Shown here: piece after piece, positions 27,518 to 40,000 of the stretch | How positions within the stretch are numbered: the stretch's first letter is position 1 | Layout of the letters: every line of letters begins with the position of its first letter | DNA from: Trochalopteron elliotii | Lineage: Eukaryota > Chordata > Aves > Passeriformes > Leiothrichidae | Direction: 5' to 3' | DNA length: 64,000 bases | Assembly (NCBI GenBank): GCA_024734555.1 | Contig: JANPWX010000359.1 | Coordinates: 1,573,042 to 1,637,041, forward strand | Notes under the pieces: model-generated | The model's database searches: none | What the model saw: only the letters and a program-made list of their open reading frames with translations | Told to the model about the DNA's origin: nothing | Position numbers and translations under genes: made by a program

Positions 27518-30369
27518 ACATTTACAAATTTAGGCATGTGGTTGCACAGTGAGAAAGGTGAAGTGTCTGGGTCTATTACTGATGAACGGTCATGACATGG
27601 GGGCATTGGGACATAATGTTAAAAACTGGATCTGTTCCTTAGCTCTAGTATTGTTAGATTTAACTGATTACATGATTTGGAAGATCCACAGCATGGGCAC
27701 TGCTTTAAGATGCTGGAAACCTTTACCTCAGCAAGTTCTCCCATCTTAGGAAAGAGTTGTTCCATGTGCAGCATTTTGACTCTATTGTCTGATAAAACCA
27801 CAACTCCTGGACACATCATTCCCACGCACTGAAGACAGTGGTATAGTTCTTGTCCTGCTTTTCCCTTCTAACATTTTCAGGTCCCTCTCTGTTCCATTTC
27901 ACCTTGTTCCCTCATTTGTTTTCTTTGGTGGAACAGAAGTCTCCCTAAGACATGGAATGATCTCCACCAACCTGTAAAAATAAGATTAATGTTCTGTTAC
28001 GTGACATGGAGTAGAAGCCAGACTGTGTTTAAGTTCCTGGCTGATCCTAACACTCCAATTCCATTAGCTCCCATTTCTATAGTTTAACTGGCATCAGATT
28101 TAGGCATGGGCTCTTTATTTGCTGATTGCTCTTTTGTATTATTATATACTGAGCTAATCCCCTTAAAGATCTTATTAAATATGAGAAAATGATTTTTCTA
28201 CCTGTCTCTACAGGAAACAGATAATATTGAAAATATTTCCTTTTGCTGAAGGCATTCATTCTGTGAGAGCTGTGTGAGCTATTGAAACCCAGCTGTCTTG
28301 AGTGTAGTGAGGAGATTAGGAGAGGGCCAAGAGTCAGGATGCTGGTTCCCTTAGATAATCAAAACTGTCAGGTATAATTTGTGCCACTGTCTCAAAAAAA
28401 CATTCCTTCCTGTCCACCATAAATTTAGCTGCAACTTTTTCTTAGTCCTACAGTAACACAACATTCTGGCTATGGAGAGGTTGTTATCAATGCAAAATAC
28501 AATAAAAAATATAACCTGTGTTTTTTTAGTTAATAAATGATTTCTTTGGAATAAGCTTTAAAATCAGGCCTGTAAAGGGAATTGTTCTTCAGCTATTTAA
28601 ATCTTTATTTCGGTTGAATACCTCAAGTTTCATCTCAGGTTTTTTACTCATTTTCTACTAGATTGTTGATGCACAGCACCTTTGAGAACAAGAACTCAAT
28701 TGTGACTGAACCACATACTCTGCAATATAAAACTTCCTACACACACTTTGTTTATCACACTCTTGCAAGTCAGAGCCTTTAAAAGGACTTGGATTCTGAC
28801 TCCCAGTGAGTACTTGCAATTAGCTGTCAGTGACAGAGTTAGGTACAGAAAAAGGTGCTCAGCACCTGAGTGGTGCCAGTAGGAAATGCTGAAAGTAAGA
28901 CTGTGCCTTCAAGGCCTTTCAGTCAGGCATTATATGTCCAATGTTGGACTGAAGTGAACAGCCTGAATTCAAAAAACTACCTTTCCCACTGAGTTCTTTG
29001 GTAAATTTAGATTCAGGGACAAGGTGACTGGAAGATCCTCAGCCGGTGCAGCTAGGAGAGAATCTCCAAGTGTCTTAATCATGTAAAGATTGTAGTGCTT
29101 CTGGCCTGATGCAGAAGTTGGCTGAAATGGGTTTTCCAAAACGCAGGTGTCCTACATCTTGCATGCAAACTTTAAGTTAAAATCTTGAGCTCAGGCTCCT
29201 AAATTCTGCCCAAGTCCTTTGTGGTCCCCAGGCAGCTGCACTCTTGCCAGAATATTGTAAGTCAGCATCAAGCTGGAATATCCATTAAGAGAGACATTTA
29301 CCTGTAATTCTCTTGAGTTTCAACAGCCTGGGAAGTTTTAGTGCCAGGAAGCTTTTTCCTAATTTATGCTAAGAAACCAGAGGCAGCTGGTTTTAGTTTT
29401 CACAAGGTCCTGAGCCATTTTGCCAAGATTTCTAAAGGTACAGATTTAAGCATATGCTTGACAATAGATACTTATGGCATTGGTATATTTATGCAAGTTA
29501 AAACTCAGGCTATCCTCTGTTCAGAAGTAAGACTATTTTTCGGAATGTGTGCATCTGTTAGTTCTTCCACAAATATTGCATGTTAGTGAACTGACAAGTT
29601 TCTGATGCTCTTAGACCCAGCATAACCATTTGGTAAATAACAGTAGAAATCATATCAGAAAAATCAGTGCTATTACTCCCATTCTTGGTCAATACAATAC
29701 ATCATTTGTAAAAGCAATAATAAACTTTTGACTCTTAGTGTTTTCATATTATACTAACTCTCAAAATGTACTGTAGAAGCAGGTAAATATGAATGTATTT
29801 TTGCAAAGCAAAATTACTTAGATTGATAGACATGACAGAAGACTTGATATGAAAGTTGAGATAGAGGCTGGGTGTTTATTTTTCTTTATTTTTGTATATG
29901 AATTTTCATCACTTCTAATGATCTTAGAGCATTCCAGCTTTGTCCCTATACATTTCTTTCTGCTAAAGAATTAAAAACTTGAGTTTGAATGTGACATGAG
30001 CACTTTTTACTAAATCTAAGCATTCAAAATACATTTTAAAAAATTGAAAAATAATGTTGTTTTTAAAATGTGTGATTATCAGTCTGCTTTTGAACCCTCT
30101 GAGACTCATGTTCACAACATATTCTTAGCAACGACCAGGAACTTAGTTTCAAAAACAAATATGAAAACTGAGATTTTGTGTGATTGCAAATCTCCAGGTA
30201 GTGGGACTGTCAGGAAAATCAGCTAACAGAAGACACATGGTAAAACTGTAGTGCTAAGGAATGATCAGGTTTTGGACCTAGATGAGGGAAATGCTTGGTG
30301 CATGCAGGTACGTGTACCTACTTCTGTATTCCAGACCTACCTTATGGTGGTTACTCCTGGGGAGCAGCT

Positions 30370-30790
30370 TATCGGCTGAGCACTAAACCCCAGACCAGCC
30401 GAGACAGTTTGTGTGGGTTCCTCAGATCTGCTCACTGGAAGGGTGGGTAAGGCTTGGAATGAAGAGCGGGCTTCTGCCGTGGGTTTGGAAGACGTTTATT
30501 GGTGCAGCTCCATGTGCAAAAAGCACGGCCTGGCCTGTCCTTCTCCCATTTGTACCCCAGGACATAGCCTGAGGCCACAGGAGAGTTCGGGCCAAGGGAT
30601 GGAAAAGGAGGGGGAGGTTCTAGAGGGGGACACTCAGCAGGACAATTGAAGAGGGCAGGTGTCTGAGCACCTGGTCAAATGGGAGATGATTTCCCCTCAA
30701 GTTACCAGGGTGATTGACAATGGGCTCCCCTCTGGGAGATACCATGGGGGTTGAGGAATGGGTGAAGGGATTTGGGAAGGAACATACCAA
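30370..30790 (-). mobile_element. LTR-like retroviral element, antisense to KCNH8
   Basis: Read on the minus strand, this GC-richer island looks like an LTR. It has a CT-rich upstream half (AACCTCCCCCTCC), then GCACCAATAAACG with the poly(A) signal AATAAA (plus-strand 30495-30500), followed by a U5-like C/A-rich stretch with CpGs (ACCCACGGCAGAAGCCCGC and GCAGATCTGAGGAACCCAC). The surrounding intron is AT-rich. I could not find matching target-site duplications or certain TG/CA ends, so both limits are approximate. There is no viral coding sequence beside it, so a solo LTR is most likely. Confidence 0.6.
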
Positions 30791-31644
30791 TACAAAATAA
30801 ATAAAATACATATAAAACTTTGAAAGGCTTAATCATGCATTACAACACTACCTTCTGGAGTTTGAGCCTGGACCTACATCAAAACAGCTTCCAGTAATTT
30901 CAACAAATGTTCAGCTTATGAAGAGCTAGTACTAATGAACTACAACTGGAGTCTTGGGAAAGGCTGCAGCTGGCACCTGCTCTCATGCTGTCTGGCAGAT
31001 GGCAAGGTTCAGCACAGGTGCCCAGCACGCCCTGCTCTGCTTTAGTGGGAACAGCAGTTCAGTTTGTTTTGTGGCACTGTAAGAACTAAGTGAATCCTCC
31101 TCACTGCCAGAAAGAGTACTGGTAAATTTCCAAGGATCTCAGCCAAGCGAATTGTGTTCTACTGTAAAATATTGGTCTGGTTTCACTGCTCCAAACACAC
31201 ATCCATCAGCTTAGAACTGACACGTGTAGATTTATGAATCCTTGTGCAGAACAAGAAAGAACATCATGCTGACTACACTGCACAACACATCATTCCCTAG
31301 CAGTGATCAGTTGTTCACTTCAGTCTGTCACCTCTCTACCTGAATGTTTGATTTTTATTTCTCTTCCAGTCTGCTTCATTATGTTCTCAATTTCTGATTT
31401 TCTTCATTTTTTGCCATTAGTAATAACAGAACCTGTTCCTGTGGAACTGTGGTCTTTTCTGGTTTTGAAGAGGCATCTTTAAGAAAAAGAATTTTAAAAA
31501 TATGTCATACATGAGTGCTGGTATCTTCAATTTAGTAAAATAAATTTTAATGCTCTGTTGACCTGGGGTACCTGTATTGAAGGTCCGTTGTTGTGTAGAA
31601 TAGAAATATCTGTATATTCACCTGTCTTCTTGTGGGGAGCAGGG

Positions 31645-31756
31645 CTGAAAATTCACTTCTAATTAATATTTGAAGGAAATGGTTGATGGTTACCACTCTG
31701 CTGAAAATTCACTTCTAATTAATACTTGAAGGAAATGGTTAAAGGTTACCACTCTT
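31645..31756. repeat. 56-bp tandem duplication, about 93% identical
   Basis: Unit 1 (31645-31700) and unit 2 (31701-31756) both start CTGAAAATTCACTTCTAATT and differ at four positions by my count. A simple head-to-tail duplication older than the perfect ones elsewhere in the window. Confidence 0.92.
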
Positions 31757-34700
31757 GTGAAGTATTTTGTGAAGTGTATATCAATATCTGAGAGACTCGG
31801 CCAGCTAGTTTGGGTGGTTTCTTGCAGCACTATATAAAATAATTAGCCCCTGGAGTGTCATACAAAAATAATAAATAGGAATAAACTAGACAACCAAAAC
31901 AAGATGGTCACTTTGAAGCTATGAAACTTTTCAAAGTACTCATCTTATGAGTTACTACAAACAGTACTTACTACATTGTACATACTTTGAAAAAGACAAG
32001 GATATACCAAAATTCTGAAGCATTACATAGTGATGAAACACTCTAAAGCAGTTCAAACAGAAAATTTTAAACCCAGGAGAATATCTAACATTGGAATGCT
32101 TTTAAATAAATTTACTGCCCTTTTTGATCCTTTAAAGTTTTACTCCTCTGTGAAAGTAATGCTTTTATTGTACATGCAATATATAAATTTTCCATTAATG
32201 GTTTGAAGTTCACAATATCTAGTTTTGTTAGAACACATATACATAAAATCATTAAAATCATGAAGAAATTAGAATTAATGTACTATGTATTTCGAAAAAA
32301 CCAAAAATCTTTATTTGAAGTCTGCTGGATATCTTACCTGAATAGTGAAAATAATTCTGACATAAAATACTATATATGAGGCTAAACTTGGAGAAGCTTG
32401 TGATGTGAAATATTAATGAAAGAAAACTTTATTTTTTTCTCTAATCGGGTTAGACTTTTGAGTAAAGTAGAAATGAGATAGTTCATCTAGTTTTGAAGAA
32501 ATTCTATTTGCAGATAAACATAGCTCTTCATTGTTTTTAGTGCAATAAAAGCAGAGGAACATAGTGTTTTCTGTGTCTGTCAGTCTGTTAGATTGGACAC
32601 AGAGATATTTAATTGCTGCAAGGGAGTTTTATGTGCAAAACTGTAATCACCAGAACATATGTGGGAAGTATGTGTGGAAACCTGTCTGCACCTGGTAAAG
32701 AGCTACCCTTACAAATTAAGGTCTTGGAAAGGCTTATCTGAAACCCTGGCCCTGTTGTTTTGCCTGTTTTATATGTTCAATACATATTATATGAAAAAAT
32801 ACTAACCATATATCAATATATTTTCTACAAGAGGTTTTCTTTATTAAAATCCCTCATTTCAGAGCAGAGTACACTAGACCCTTTTGGGATTTAAAATATA
32901 AATTTATACTTTAAAATATTCATAGAAATAAAGTTTGTGGAAATTATTCAATTTTCTATTTGTAAACCCAAACCAGTGTTTTTGAGGTGCAGGTGTGTGA
33001 AACTAAAATATCATTTATTGACCTGAACTGAAATATTCCTTTTGCATTTAGATTAACATCAATTTGCATTTTAGCTGCTCTGGGCCTTAGTAAATCTTCC
33101 CTGCTGTTCTTTTGTACAGGCTCAGTTCCTTGATTAAACTGTATTTTCCTTTACACACCATACTTTGGCTTCTGATTGAGCCATTTTAAGCAATCACCAA
33201 ATACCCCAGGACTGAGATACCCTATCTGATATGAAGCTCAGAAAAAAAAAAAATTAGGCATGAAAGTAGCTTATTAAATAGAGTGTGAATTTTTTACATC
33301 ATTATTAGCACATTTCAAAGATTTTGTAAGTAGTAATTTTTTTTTTACAGTGTTTAAGTCAAAGGTAAAAATCTGGCATTTGGAGGAAGCCCCTGAGATG
33401 TGGCTAAGTGTCCTGCTACATTGAACAACAGATCACCTAGGTATCATTTACTAATTCTACAAAGCAGTTTTTATCCCAGTAAAAAAGATGTATCTGGACC
33501 AATTTTTGCAACCATGATAGAAATTCTCAGTGCCACACTTAGGGGGAAATAGTAAACACCCTAGTAAACACCCCAGAAGAGGGGATAGTCCCAAGAGGTG
33601 AAAGAATGCCAGGATCTTTCCACATGACTTCTGTAATGGGAACACCAGAGAGTAAAACTTATTGGATGTTGAAAATATTGTGCGTAGAAGCTCTGTTCAA
33701 TTTGAAGTTACATCAGTCTTTAACCCTTAACTGCTGTACTTGGAGCTGTAGAACTCTCGGCTGCAGAGAGCATCTGGGGTTTATTTAAATCAGTCAAATA
33801 GTTGAACCAGGACTATCACATGCAGTAAACCAGGTCAAACAGCTTGCTCCATCCAAGTCCTGAAAACCTTGGTTGGGTAGCTTGTTCTAGGGTTATGGTA
33901 CTCTTCTCTGAGAGCTTTGTATGGTTTGTTAAAACATTAGTGTCTCTTATATACATTGGTGCAATAGGAAGTTCTGTTAGGACTTCTTAGAAATTTTTAC
34001 TTCTGTTTTAAAGCTCATTGCTTTAAAAAACTGTAACTTTTCAATCCAGTTTAAACCCACAGAGCCTTTTCTATGTATTTTGAAATCTTTACAGCAGCTG
34101 CTTCGATAGGTGATTGGACTGCCTCTCAGCCCCATGACATATGTAGAGACCCTAGGATGCTAGAATGCCATGTTGCCTTCCAAAGACATCCCATAATGAC
34201 CAAAATAGCTTTGCTTTTCTTTTCTTTTGTAACACAAACCTGCCTTAAATTTTTAATCTAGAGATGTCCTTTGCATATATTCCTATTTTCTATTTATTTA
34301 TCCTTTGTTCTCTGCCCTTTACCAGAGCAGGTGCTTGACAAAAGAAGGTTTTTCTGCAGCCAGAATAGAAAATCAATTCTGTACAGAAATGAAGAAAGTA
34401 TTCAAGAGCCTTTTCTTTCCAGTCTCTCTTCAATTTTTCTATACCCTGGAAAGTATTTCTATTTGTACTTTCAGGTGACAGTGCTTAAAGTTACTTACTA
34501 AGTACCTTCAGCTAGAGAAGCCAATGTGAAGCTGAGAGGATATGTCAATGAATTCTGCAGCACGTAAAGTTTTACACAAGTTACATTCTGTAAAAGCAAT
34601 TATACCTAATTACTTTAAATTGTTTTCATTGTCAGGTTTAAGAGAGCTGGAGATAAAAATGCTAATGCTTAGGATTCCCTTATGTCACACACTTCAAAAA

Positions 34701-36980
34701 GACTTGTCATGCCTGCAGACACAGATGTATTATTTCAGAACTGCATCAACTTTAAAAATGTAGTGTGCTTTTCCATTAAGATACCACCTTTCTTCTTACT
34801 TTTTACTCTTTTCATCAAGCCCTTATTACACTGCAAATTCTTGGGAATTTTTTATTATCATTAGATAAAATCTAGAGTAAAATATCCCCTGCTGTTGATC
34901 TCCCCCTCACAAAAGCCAAATATGTTTGGATCTAAACTTTCTTGATTCAAGTGGCACATAATGAAAAAAGAATTGAAAAATGTTACATATGCTGTAGAAT
35001 CAAGGAATAAAAAACTAAGACAGAGCAAATAAAGTGTTAATGCCATTTATCATACAGCTGCCTGTCAGAGGCAAGTCCCTGTACAGCACAGTGGCTCCTT
35101 AAATAAGAACACAGGGTAGAATATTTAGACAATGCTGTAAAATCAATGGAGCAAGCAAGGAGAAGATTGTAGCGAGGGTTAACACACTCAACTGTTATCT
35201 AACCAGCATGGATGTGATTAATATAGAAGACAAGGAGAAATGGATGTCATGTAGGCTGCAGCAGTCTATACTGACCCAAACTGAGCTCTATGGTGTCATT
35301 ATCATCTCCTGTGCAATTATGCAGGCCAGTCAGATGGAGATTAACATAGTTTTATTGCAATTCTGCAATTAACCTTTCATTTGCACTTAGACCTACAAAA
35401 GGAAACAGTTTCTGTGCTGAGGCTTCTGCTCCTGTTTGGCTGAACTGGAGGACTGCATTTGAACAGGTAGTGGGTGCTGAAAGTTGGCTTGATTTCTGGA
35501 GTGGGGAAGATGGCAGGAAAGGGAAGGTCCCCTGCCAGGGACCACTTCTTGCATTACTCAGATTTAAAAAGAGGAGTCTGGGAGTAAATAGTTCTACTCT
35601 TGCAGATTGCTGGCAGTTAGACAGAATGAAAATATAAAATATGTGTAGCATATTGCACTGCTTTTCTAAAAAATACAGTCCTCTTGATATCTTGCTCTTG
35701 CAAATAAACAATACTTTTTTAATAAAGATTTTAAGGTATTGATTACCACTGTCGTTGCCTCCATGAGAATTTATTTGCAGATTCTGAGTCAGAACTTTAA
35801 TATATTAGCTCTTAGGACTGAGATTCTTGTCATAAGAACTGAAAGACTTTATTCTGTATTTCTCTGATGGTGAAACCTGAGCAGGTGAGAACAGCAGGGT
35901 AGAGGTGAGATTAATTTACCAACTATGCCATGCTGTGCACATTTAGACATAAAGTTTTGAGAGCAACTTTAAAACTTGCATTCTGCAAGGCTTTGTTGTG
36001 TGGGAGATTTCGGCCTATTTTGATAATAACGGTTTCATTTAAAGTCCTCTGTATTGCTTATGGAAGAGAGTGCTTATTTCTTTAAAAAAACATGAATAGC
36101 CTGCCTGCAGTAGCTCAAAACCTTTTTTTCATGACTTGGCCTCCAACACATAAAGCTGCAAAACAGGTTTCTAACTGTTTAGCTGACACCATAAAAAAAC
36201 CCCACTCGTTACCATAAATTTTATTGCAGCAACACCTGGGATGCTACTTATAGGTCAAGGCCCTCTTGTCTCCACTGCTGAATTAACACAGGATAAAAAA
36301 GCTGCTCTTGCCCAAGAGAATATTACAGTCTAAATATAAGATAAGAAAAGCTCTAACAGATGGGTACAGACTGATGGAGCTCAGAAGCAAAGAGGGCATA
36401 GATGGACATGCTCTTTGCTCTGAATGGACCACCAGCACAAATGTGTCTAATTCCAAACTTAGCTGCAAGGCATTTAATAACCTGGAAAAGGACAGTAACA
36501 GCCAGTTTGCCTAAGGAGCAGTAATGTTAAATACTGAAACTCTGCAGTGACACTGTGAGCATTTCCTTAAAGAAGATGATATTCACCTGATTTATATACT
36601 TCTGATTATGGCCTTACAATTTTATTTCTCAAATTACCTATACGTTTAGATTTGTATGGTTTACCTTTGTATGTTTTACCTGTAATCTAAAAATTATATT
36701 AACATTATACTATATTACCAAAACACTTACACTACTATTTTTTTTAATGTAAGAACCCTGAGAAAATATACTGCAGAGAACAAAGCAAGATAATTTTTTA
36801 AGAAATGGAAAGGTGTTTTTCTTCACTCCAAATATGTTAATGGCATTGGAGATCTTTGTAAACTATTCCTAGTAAAAATAAAAATTTTAATAAAAATAGT
36901 CAGCTGTACTAAGTGCTTTACATGTATTGTCTGCTACTGTCGCAGAAAGTTAATATTGAAAATTTCTGCATCTTCTCCTT

Positions 36981-37055
36981 TCTTTGGACCTGATGCTCTT
37001 CAAGGTCTTTTCCAATCTAGTTGATTCTGTGATTCTGTGATTCAGTGATTCAGTG
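36981..37055 (+). mobile_element. CR1 LINE 3' end fragment
   Basis: Reads TTTGGACCTGATGCTC, then AAGGTCTTTTCCAATC, and ends in four octamers (two GATTCTGT then two GATTCAGT; 37023-37054). This is the truncated tail of an old CR1 insertion. The 5' edge is approximate. Confidence 0.85.
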
Positions 37056-40000
37056 GTGTGGGGAAGAGACAATAAACTGCTGACTTGCAAAAGCAAGAGG
37101 GATTTAAATCTCCCACATATTCAAATACAGCCATCTGACAAATTACTGTTGAGAAGAGTGGTACTACCTTATCACAGAGAAGAGTTTCAAGAACATTCCT
37201 TTTCTAAATTTACTGACTCTTTGATAAATGAGGCTGAAAGAAATTATGACATAGTTCTGCAGGAAGGCACTGACCGTGTACACTGGAGCTTCTTTGCAAC
37301 AGTAAGTCTAAATGTTTAGAGAACTATCATAAAATATCAAGAGGAATGAGTTCCTTGCAGGTCTGCTGAGTCAGCTCTGAAAATCCTTATACATAGCTTG
37401 TAATATAGACAGGTCTCTACCTTGGAATAAATGTATTTCTATTGTAAGGGGAATCTTTATTACATTATACTGTGAGACTGGTACAAAGGTATATTGGAGT
37501 CCTCCTCATAAATATGAGGAACAAATCTGTCTGATTTGTTTAGCCATCCACAGAACACCAGCTGCATGTCCCAGAGATGCAACCTGCAGCCTTATGAGGC
37601 AGCAATGCAGAGTGGGGGTGAGAGGAACAACTCACCCACAGCCTTATGGAGGTGATAACCTCTGTGATCCTGCAGAGCATTAGCTGTTTTTTTTGAAACT
37701 GTCTCGGAGCTCTGCCCAAAGGCATATCTCCCCTCAGTACCAGTCCTCTCTTTCTTGTTTCACCACAATAGATTCTACTTGTAGGCATGAAGTAACTTCT
37801 CTGGAAAGACAATATTTTGCCTCATGGTGGAGAAGAAATGTAAATAGCTAATTCACATGAATTATCTACCAACTTTAAGAAGTATCTAGGGCTCTGACTG
37901 TGAGACTTTATCTGGGCTGTTCCTCACAGATTTCTCACAGTAGGAGAAAAAGCAAAAGCACAAAACTTTATTCTGCAGACAAAAGAAGCTGAGACATCAT
38001 CTAGAAATTTTAAGATTTAATGCATCAACTATAGTTAGATTCTGGCTAGAAATGTGCAGGACTTGAAATGTGTGAAACTGTTGGTAATTCATGTACACTG
38101 TGTTTTATGAAGCATTTTGCATTAGGTGGAAGATATGCCCAACTCCAGGCTGTTTTAACTTGTTGCTAACTAAATATTTTAAAATATATCTTTCTAAGAT
38201 TTTTTTCTAATAAATGCTATCACTGCAAATATTTAATATCAGACCTTTTGCTCTACTATCTTTAAACCATGAAGGTGCCCAGAACTGATCAATCAGAGGC
38301 TTTGGAAATTGTATTATAATTCTTATGGTGCCTTCTGTGGGGTGGATTTCAAGCTTCCCATAAAAAGTATCTCTCCTTGCACTTACAGCTTCCCAAAATG
38401 AAAATGTAAATTATTTAACAGACCACACCTTGATGATGACAAGAAATTACTTCCTACAAGGAAGTTATCTCCATGTCTTGAAGGTGGCATCAATTTTACC
38501 ATGAGAAAAGAGGAATGCTACTTTTTTATTCTAAGTAGTGATACTTGCAATTTGGAGTTGAGTTTTATCAGATAATTAAGGCAAATTTTTCAGGTTTTCT
38601 GCACTTCTGTGGGCTCAGCTGTGTTTTTCTTGTTATAAGGAAAATTGCAATTAGATGTTAGATTTTTTTCCTTTTTTAATTCCTTGATTGAGCTTCCTAC
38701 TGAAACTACTTAGTTCATTGAGTATTTCACCATGAAATCTTCATTTTCAGTGAGAACAATGGGTCAATATCTTGTTATGACTTTGTAGAGTTAGATGAGT
38801 TAAAGCTCTGTGAAATGTAATTTTTTTATGCTACCTTCTAAGTATACATTCAGTTAGAAATACAACAGTCAATTTATTTACAAAGAATATTAGTTAGCCT
38901 TATCAAAGAATTCACCTTTCAACTGAAATTAACTTTTGGTACACCTGACAGAGCTTAAGCTTGTATCTAGAAATACTCTAGCCCAACAAGGAGTACACAT
39001 TTAGTTCGGAAAGCTCTATGGGTTTGAAAGTATTCAAAAAACATCTGTGTCAATATATATCTCTGCAGAGTCAAAAACTTTTCCTAATGATCTTGGGAAA
39101 GATACAGTTTCCTCCAGATTATTGTACCTGCAAAGGGTAAGGCAGGCATTCAAAAGAAACCAGATATGAAGGTATTCATGTCACCTACCTGCCTTTCACT
39201 ACAGAGGTTTTTGCTTCTTGAATCTCCAAGCCTCATGAGCAATACAGGAACCTTTAATTTTTATCTGTGTTTTTCTCTTCTGACTGCACTATGTCCAAGT
39301 TCAAACTTTCTCTGGATGATGTTACAGATGCTCAAAAATCAGTGGTAAAATTCCCAAAGTCTGGCAGAAGATGATAATTTCATCTGATCTATGTTCAAAC
39401 CCTGATTTTTTAATTTGATCCATAATAATAAAAATTAGATGCAAGGATATGAATTGTCAGCTTTATTAGGAGTGTGTTTGTGCCTTGGATTTTAGCTCAT
39501 GACTATTTCTCACTTCATGTGTTACTTTGGGAAGAGATATAATAAAAATTCTATCCAGTTTCTCTGCAATGGAGATCAAATGGCATATTTATTGAATTTA
39601 TCCATTCCTAGTGTTCACCTGAAATCTTGTATGACAATGATCCTGAAAATTGGTACTGGTGGGTCCTCATCTATAATTTTGGAGAGATGTCTTATCATGT
39701 TTTGTTTCTGAGAATTATGTGGCTTTGAAATTCTCGAAAATTTTACTTGTAATTTGAAAGTATTTATTTCTTTTTTGTGATTTCTATTGTTTGTAAGCTC
39801 CCCAAAAATATTCTGTTAATATTTTTACAAGCATTTTTAAATGACATATATATATATAGCATATACATGAAAGAAGACTCTATTTTGTTTATGGATTAGA
39901 TTTTAAAGAGGTGAACATCTGAGATCTGAAGCATGAAATCTTTCAAAATTTGTCCTCTCCCCTCTGATTATTTTATCTGCTCAATAGAAGGTGGCATAGA

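Noticed and set aside
33820..33950. Weak resemblance to an antisense CR1 tail (CTTGCTCCATCCAAGTCCTG and neighbours)
   Set aside because: The match is too diffuse and lacks terminal octamers. Not claimed without a repeat search.
35352..35711. 119-codon minus-strand ORF
   Set aside because: No recognisable domain or family resemblance. Treated as chance.
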